64,000 bases of DNA from Inquilinus sp. KBS0705 (GTDB lineage: Bacteria > Bacteroidota > Bacteroidia > Sphingobacteriales > Sphingobacteriaceae): positions 2,170,001 to 2,234,000 of the forward strand of contig VCCI02000001.1 in NCBI GenBank assembly GCA_005938025.2, written 5' to 3'. Both the position numbers and the translations under genes were made by a program. The notes beneath the pieces were generated by a model, which did no database searches, was not told the DNA's origin, and saw only the letters and a list, made by a program, of their open reading frames with translations. Below are positions 60,459 through 64,000 of the stretch, piece by piece; positions within the stretch are counted from its first letter, which is position 1; every line of letters begins with the position of its first letter.

Positions 60459-63420
60459 AAAAAAGCCCCATACCTCGTCCGGCTGTATCAATATTTATAG
60501 GTTCATATAATTTAAATAACTTCCCTCCATGTCTTTTTAAATCTATGCCGCAGCCATGATCTTCGAAAGTAATAGTCACTTCATCGATTGTTGCTGCCGA
60601 CGTCACACTTATTAACGGCACCCGTTGTGGGTGGCGATGCTGTATACCGTTGATCATCAGTTGACGAAAAATGTTTTTTAACGCCGAGGGGATAGTATTT
60701 ATAGATGGAGCATTAGAAAAGTCAGTATTGATTTTCACACCAGAACTTGTCATCAGAACAGCATGCTCCATTATTATATCATTGACCATGTCCTGCAATA
60801 AAAGTTCCTGCTTCTCCTCTAACAACTCTTCTTTTAAGTTTAAAATATCGTTGATATCATGTATTATAACGTCAAGCTTTTGCGCAGACTCGTTTATAGC
60901 TGACACTAAAAATTGTTTTTCGGCTTCTGTATTCTCGGTATCGTTTAAAAGTGAGATCACACCCATCAGGGAGGAGAGAGGGCCACGAACATTGTGAGAT
61001 ATGATATATGAGAAGTCCTGAAGATCCTGATTTTGTTTCAACAGTCGGCGTATAACCCTCTCCCTCTCCAGTTCCATCACTTTTAACACCGTGATGTCTA
61101 TTGTTGCGGTACAAATACCAATCACTTCGCCGTCCGTGATTATTGCGGTAACATCTATTTGAAAATGGCGGTGTGTGCTACCAAAGTCATAACTGGTGAA
61201 ATACTTTGCAGGGTGGCCTGTTTTTTTAACTTCATCAAATACAGTAACAGCCCTTTTTCGTTTTTCAATAGGAATAGTTTCTGTAAACAATAATCCCAAC
61301 TCTAATTTTACACCGGTCGCTTCTTGATAGTACTCATACTGCTGATGATTAAAATCGAGTACCTTATAATTGTAATCTAAAACTAAATAACCAACTTGCG
61401 TTGAATTAAATATAGACCGTAAGTTAGCCTCAGACTGTCGCAGCTTGTCTAAAATCTGTTGTCGCTCTGTGATGTTTACCATCGTGCCTATTACGGCCCG
61501 TTTTCCATTAAAATCGATAGTAGCACCAAAAATCTCATACCACAATATTTCTCCGCCCTTTTTAACTGCCCTAAAAGTGTAACGTATGGTATCTTTCTCA
61601 CCTTTTTCGCGGCGGGCTACGTTTGAACGAACCATCGCCAGATCATCTTTATATACATACTTATCTTGTGGCAATAAAAGCAGTTCTTCTTCGGTGTAAC
61701 CAGACTCCTGTACCAATGCCGGGTTAACATACACAAATTGCCCACCTTGAAAAATGTACACGCCCACAAGGGATTGCTCTACAATATTTTGGTATTTTTT
61801 TTCTGCCTCGATCTTGTTATTGATATCTTCTATTTCTGCAATGAAGTAATACGAAGCATCCTCATTACTTCTGACCAGTGCCATATTTACACTTGTCCAT
61901 AGTAAGGCACCACTTTTTGTATAAAAGCGCTTTTCCAGCTGGTACGAATTGATTTTATTAGAAAGTACATCATTTAATAATTCCCGCTCCTTTTCGTTAT
62001 CCTCCGGATAGGAGATATTAAAAGCATTGAGTTCAAAAAGCTCGTTATCACTGTAGCTCAACATTCTCTTTAATGCCGGATTAATCAGTAAAAAGGCGCC
62101 ATCGCTGGCTATTGTAGCCATACCAATCGCGGCAAATTCAAAAGTCGCCCTAAACTTTTGCTCAGAATCTGAAAGCAATTGTTGCTGAATACGCTTGTTA
62201 AAATATATACTGATGGTATCTGCAACTACATCTATAAGGTTTCTTTCTTCTTTTAAAAACGGCCCTTCATCGTGAATCGGCTTTTCTTTAATATAAACTA
62301 CTTCTACCACACCTTCGCGGCCATCTAACAATTTAAATTTAACCTGTTGGCTAAATGGGCTCTTTTGATAATTACTTGTTAAATACACCCGCTCGTTGAA
62401 ACAGATTCTTGCGCCGCAATCCTCAGGATATTGCCAGCTAATTGGGAGTATCTCAACAATTTTTTGCAGTGCCTCCTCCATCGACAGCTTATCATCCTGC
62501 AATATATTGTTCAACCGGTAAATACATGATAATTCTTTAACCCGCTCACCCAGCTCATGTGTTCTTGTACCTACCAATGCTTCCAGTTTGGTCTTTTCAC
62601 TAACCTTAAGATACGCTATAACACCAGCAGATAAACTTATCAGTAAACCCATACCCATCAGTAACTGCAATGCGGTTTTAGGTTCCTTTCCTTCCCTATA
62701 ACTAATTGATAATTGCCAATTACCTTCGGGAATGGCCGTAGATACCGTTTCGGAAGAGTTTATATTTCGATCACTGAAAAACAACTCTGTTTTTTTGGTA
62801 ACAGGATTAACCTTAGATAATTGAAAGTTATAGCGTACATCCTTAAGTTCGTTTAAAAAACGCTGAATAGTAGTTATACGGGTAATTACGATAACAAAGC
62901 CCTGAAAATGCCCACCGTTCCAAACCGGAAGTCTACCGGCAATCGCCATCCCGGTGCCATTATACAATGCATAAGGGCCTGTAAAAAGTATATTTTTATT
63001 GGCAATTGCGAGAAGCGCTTCCTTTTTTATAAAGCTGTCAGTCAGTAGGCTTTTGTTCATCACCATTTGATTTCCCTCTAAGGGATATATCTTTTTTATG
63101 GTGAAGCCCTGGGTAACATATGTAATATCTGCATATTTATTAACCAAAAATAAATCCTTAGCCGCATCATTAAAACGGGTAAAAGCCGGGTCTTCTTTGT
63201 ATAACAGCGACAGTGCCGTGGCCAATGAAATATTAGCATTCAATATTTGCCTGAAATGATCTCTTACTTCTACAACCTTATTTTGTAGCTCCTTGATCCT
63301 AAACTCCTTAAGATACAGGTACCGCTGCCACGTTAATATACCCATCAGCAACAAAACCATTAAAAATACAAGCGTCGGAAACAGTAATTTTGGGTGTTTG
63401 TAAGGGCTAATTATCTTCAT
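60457..63420 (-). CDS. CHASE/multi-PAS hybrid-lacking histidine kinase, C-terminus frameshifted
   Basis: 987 residues as it stands. N-terminal transmembrane helix (~14-30), periplasmic CHASE-like region (~35-260, 'QGFTIKKIYPLEGNQMVMNKS'), second helix ('LLMGMGLLISLSAGVIAYL'), a GAF-like part, about three PAS domains (~420-790, e.g. 'FRATFEFAAIGMATIASDGAFLLINPAL', 'KYQNIVEQSLVGVYIFQGGQFVYVNPAL'), HisKA with H809 in 'SHNVRGPLSSLMG', and HATPase up to 'AGRGMGLF'. The final G-box part is cut off by a frameshift at 60459-60464. The ligand is unknown. A sequencing error is possible. Confidence 0.88.
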   Translation of the reverse strand: MKIISPYKHPKLLFPTLVFLMVLLLMGILTWQRYLYLKEFRIKELQNKVVEVRDHFRQILNANISLATALSLLYKEDPAFTRFNDAAKDLFLVNKYADITYVTQGFTIKKIYPLEGNQMVMNKSLLTDSFIKKEALLAIANKNILFTGPYALYNGTGMAIAGRLPVWNGGHFQGFVIVITRITTIQRFLNELKDVRYNFQLSKVNPVTKKTELFFSDRNINSSETVSTAIPEGNWQLSISYREGKEPKTALQLLMGMGLLISLSAGVIAYLKVSEKTKLEALVGTRTHELGERVKELSCIYRLNNILQDDKLSMEEALQKIVEILPISWQYPEDCGARICFNERVYLTSNYQKSPFSQQVKFKLLDGREGVVEVVYIKEKPIHDEGPFLKEERNLIDVVADTISIYFNKRIQQQLLSDSEQKFRATFEFAAIGMATIASDGAFLLINPALKRMLSYSDNELFELNAFNISYPEDNEKERELLNDVLSNKINSYQLEKRFYTKSGALLWTSVNMALVRSNEDASYYFIAEIEDINNKIEAEKKYQNIVEQSLVGVYIFQGGQFVYVNPALVQESGYTEEELLLLPQDKYVYKDDLAMVRSNVARREKGEKDTIRYTFRAVKKGGEILWYEIFGATIDFNGKRAVIGTMVNITERQQILDKLRQSEANLRSIFNSTQVGYLVLDYNYKVLDFNHQQYEYYQEATGVKLELGLLFTETIPIEKRKRAVTVFDEVKKTGHPAKYFTSYDFGSTHRHFQIDVTAIITDGEVIGICTATIDITVLKVMELERERVIRRLLKQNQDLQDFSYIISHNVRGPLSSLMGVISLLNDTENTEAEKQFLVSAINESAQKLDVIIHDINDILNLKEELLEEKQELLLQDMVNDIIMEHAVLMTSSGVKINTDFSNAPSINTIPSALKNIFRQLMINGIQHRHPQRVPLISVTSAATIDEVTITFEDHGCGIDLKRHGGKLFKLYEPINIDTAGRGMGLF

Positions 63421-63662
63421 GGAAGAGCTAAAAAGAGTACATTGTCAACTAAATTACGATTTAAAATTCGAGTTATTCAGTATCATTACATCTTTCGGCA
63501 TCACATTTATAACTTCAATAGTGCGCGTCGACGAGCTATTTAGACAAAAATATACAGATAATCAGTTTGCACCTTTTCCAGGCACAGACTTTAAAATCAA
63601 CTTTTTACAAGCTATACTAAGCTTTATATTTAGCTGTGATATTTGGTCATATTTTATCTAAA

Positions 63663-64000
63663 TCACTTGAAGGCTGGCCTTGCATTCAATGCCTGTATCA
63701 ATAAACTAAGTGCCAATAAACCATAAATGCCCCCTACTAATAAGGTTATTTTTGTATTTCTGAAAAAATAGTAAGAGAGTAAAGGCAATACTTGTAAAGC
63801 GTGCATGCCAACAAAATGCGCGATACGCGGGTCGCCAAACTTTTTACTCCAGTTTAAGAATGGCAAGCCCGGCCCACCATCAGGGCCGCCAATAGTATGG
63901 CTCATTCTTGCGCCCATAACTGCTCCCTCAAGCGAGAAGATCACAAACAGCATCAAACCTATCCTGATGCTCCATAGATAATAATTTGGCAGCCCTGGAA
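63663..64000 (-). CDS. Membrane protein, N-terminus off the right edge
   Basis: The open frame continues to the window edge ('LPNYYLWSIRIGLMLFVIFSLEG'), so the true start is not visible. At least 111 residues with three or more transmembrane helices. 'MGARMSHTIGGPDGGPGLPFLNWSKKFGDPRIAHFVGMHALQVLPLLSYYF' is distinctive and seen in uncharacterised Bacteroidota membrane proteins. Function unknown. Confidence 0.75.
   Translation of the reverse strand, partial: PGLPNYYLWSIRIGLMLFVIFSLEGAVMGARMSHTIGGPDGGPGLPFLNWSKKFGDPRIAHFVGMHALQVLPLLSYYFFRNTKITLLVGGIYGLLALSLLIQALNARPAFK

Noticed and set aside
60291..60500. Plus-strand frame of 69 residues after the ClC gene
   Set aside because: It lies antisense to the out-of-frame histidine-kinase end, which reads as a proper HATPase C-terminus.
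63419..63661. Plus-strand frame of 80 residues divergent from the histidine kinase
   Set aside because: Its ATG overlaps the kinase start with no room for a promoter, and the sequence shows no family pattern or clear signal.

Overview
The window looks like chromosome of a Bacteroidota bacterium of the Sphingobacteriaceae type (Mucilaginibacter or Pedobacter-like). This is inferred from the CTnDOT-style Tra proteins, the histidine-kinase signature 'SHNVRGP', Bacteroidota-type lipoproteins and OmpA proteins, DUF2147/DUF2809/DUF2236 genes and the near absence of Shine-Dalgarno sequences. It has three parts: ordinary chromosome on the left (1-8698), an integrated conjugative element of about 48 kb (8699-56754), and ordinary chromosome on the right (56755-64000).

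Left flank: a large ice-binding-like lipoprotein running off the left edge, an AraC regulator with an HMA-like N-terminus, DUF2809 and DUF2236 (MpaB-like) genes, a putative metallopeptidase lipoprotein, an OmpA-like lipoprotein, two tRNA-Leu genes, a DUF2147 protein, a YCF48/BNR-repeat protein, and tRNA-Lys(TTT).

The ICE is inserted in the 3' end of tRNA-Lys. An 18-bp direct repeat (attL 8699-8716, attR 56737-56754) bounds it. Tandem TCGGTAACC repeats, probably integrase arm sites, lie just inside both ends, and a tyrosine recombinase is encoded at the left end. From left to right the ICE carries: (a) a defence island at 10.4-22.2 kb. It holds a two-gene cassette of a DGQR-motif protein and a HEPN-like protein; a compact four-gene minus-strand operon (DUF262, DUF3696-type ATPase, a protein ending in a RelE/HigB-like domain, DUF2971); a LlaJI/McrBC-like restriction system; a C5-cytosine methyltransferase; and Vsr. 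(b) Small backbone genes and DUF932 at 22.2-25.4 kb, followed by a highly structured non-coding stretch. (c) A DNA-repair/mutagenesis module at 26-36.6 kb: an ExoVII-like protein with a C-terminal membrane anchor, an ExoIII-LigD fusion, a DnaE-type polymerase, a Y-family polymerase, a SRAP (YedK/HMCES) protein and a protein with a Rieske-like motif. (d) A tra operon at 37.9-48.5 kb (TraE to TraN, with three paralogous secreted proteins between TraH and TraJ). (e) RteC, an XRE regulator, the coupling protein, relaxase and MobA, an oriT-like hairpin, ParA with iteron-like repeats and an excisionase-like HTH gene at 48.6-55.5 kb. (f) An orphan gene at the right end.

A 35-bp element (30/35 identical) lies upstream of both the tra operon and the HTH/ParA operon. 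I infer that it co-regulates transfer and excision, possibly through RteC, but this is untested.

Right flank: a Crp/Fnr regulator, a DoxX protein and a small membrane protein, a ClC channel with CBS domains, a multi-PAS CHASE histidine kinase whose last ~31 codons are out of frame because of a one-base deficit in an A6/T6 run, and a membrane protein running off the right edge.

The best candidates for undescribed biology are the two operons at 10412-12336 and 12659-17249, the ExoIII-LigD fusion, and the shared 35-bp control element. All functional statements come from reading motifs by eye; no database search was run.
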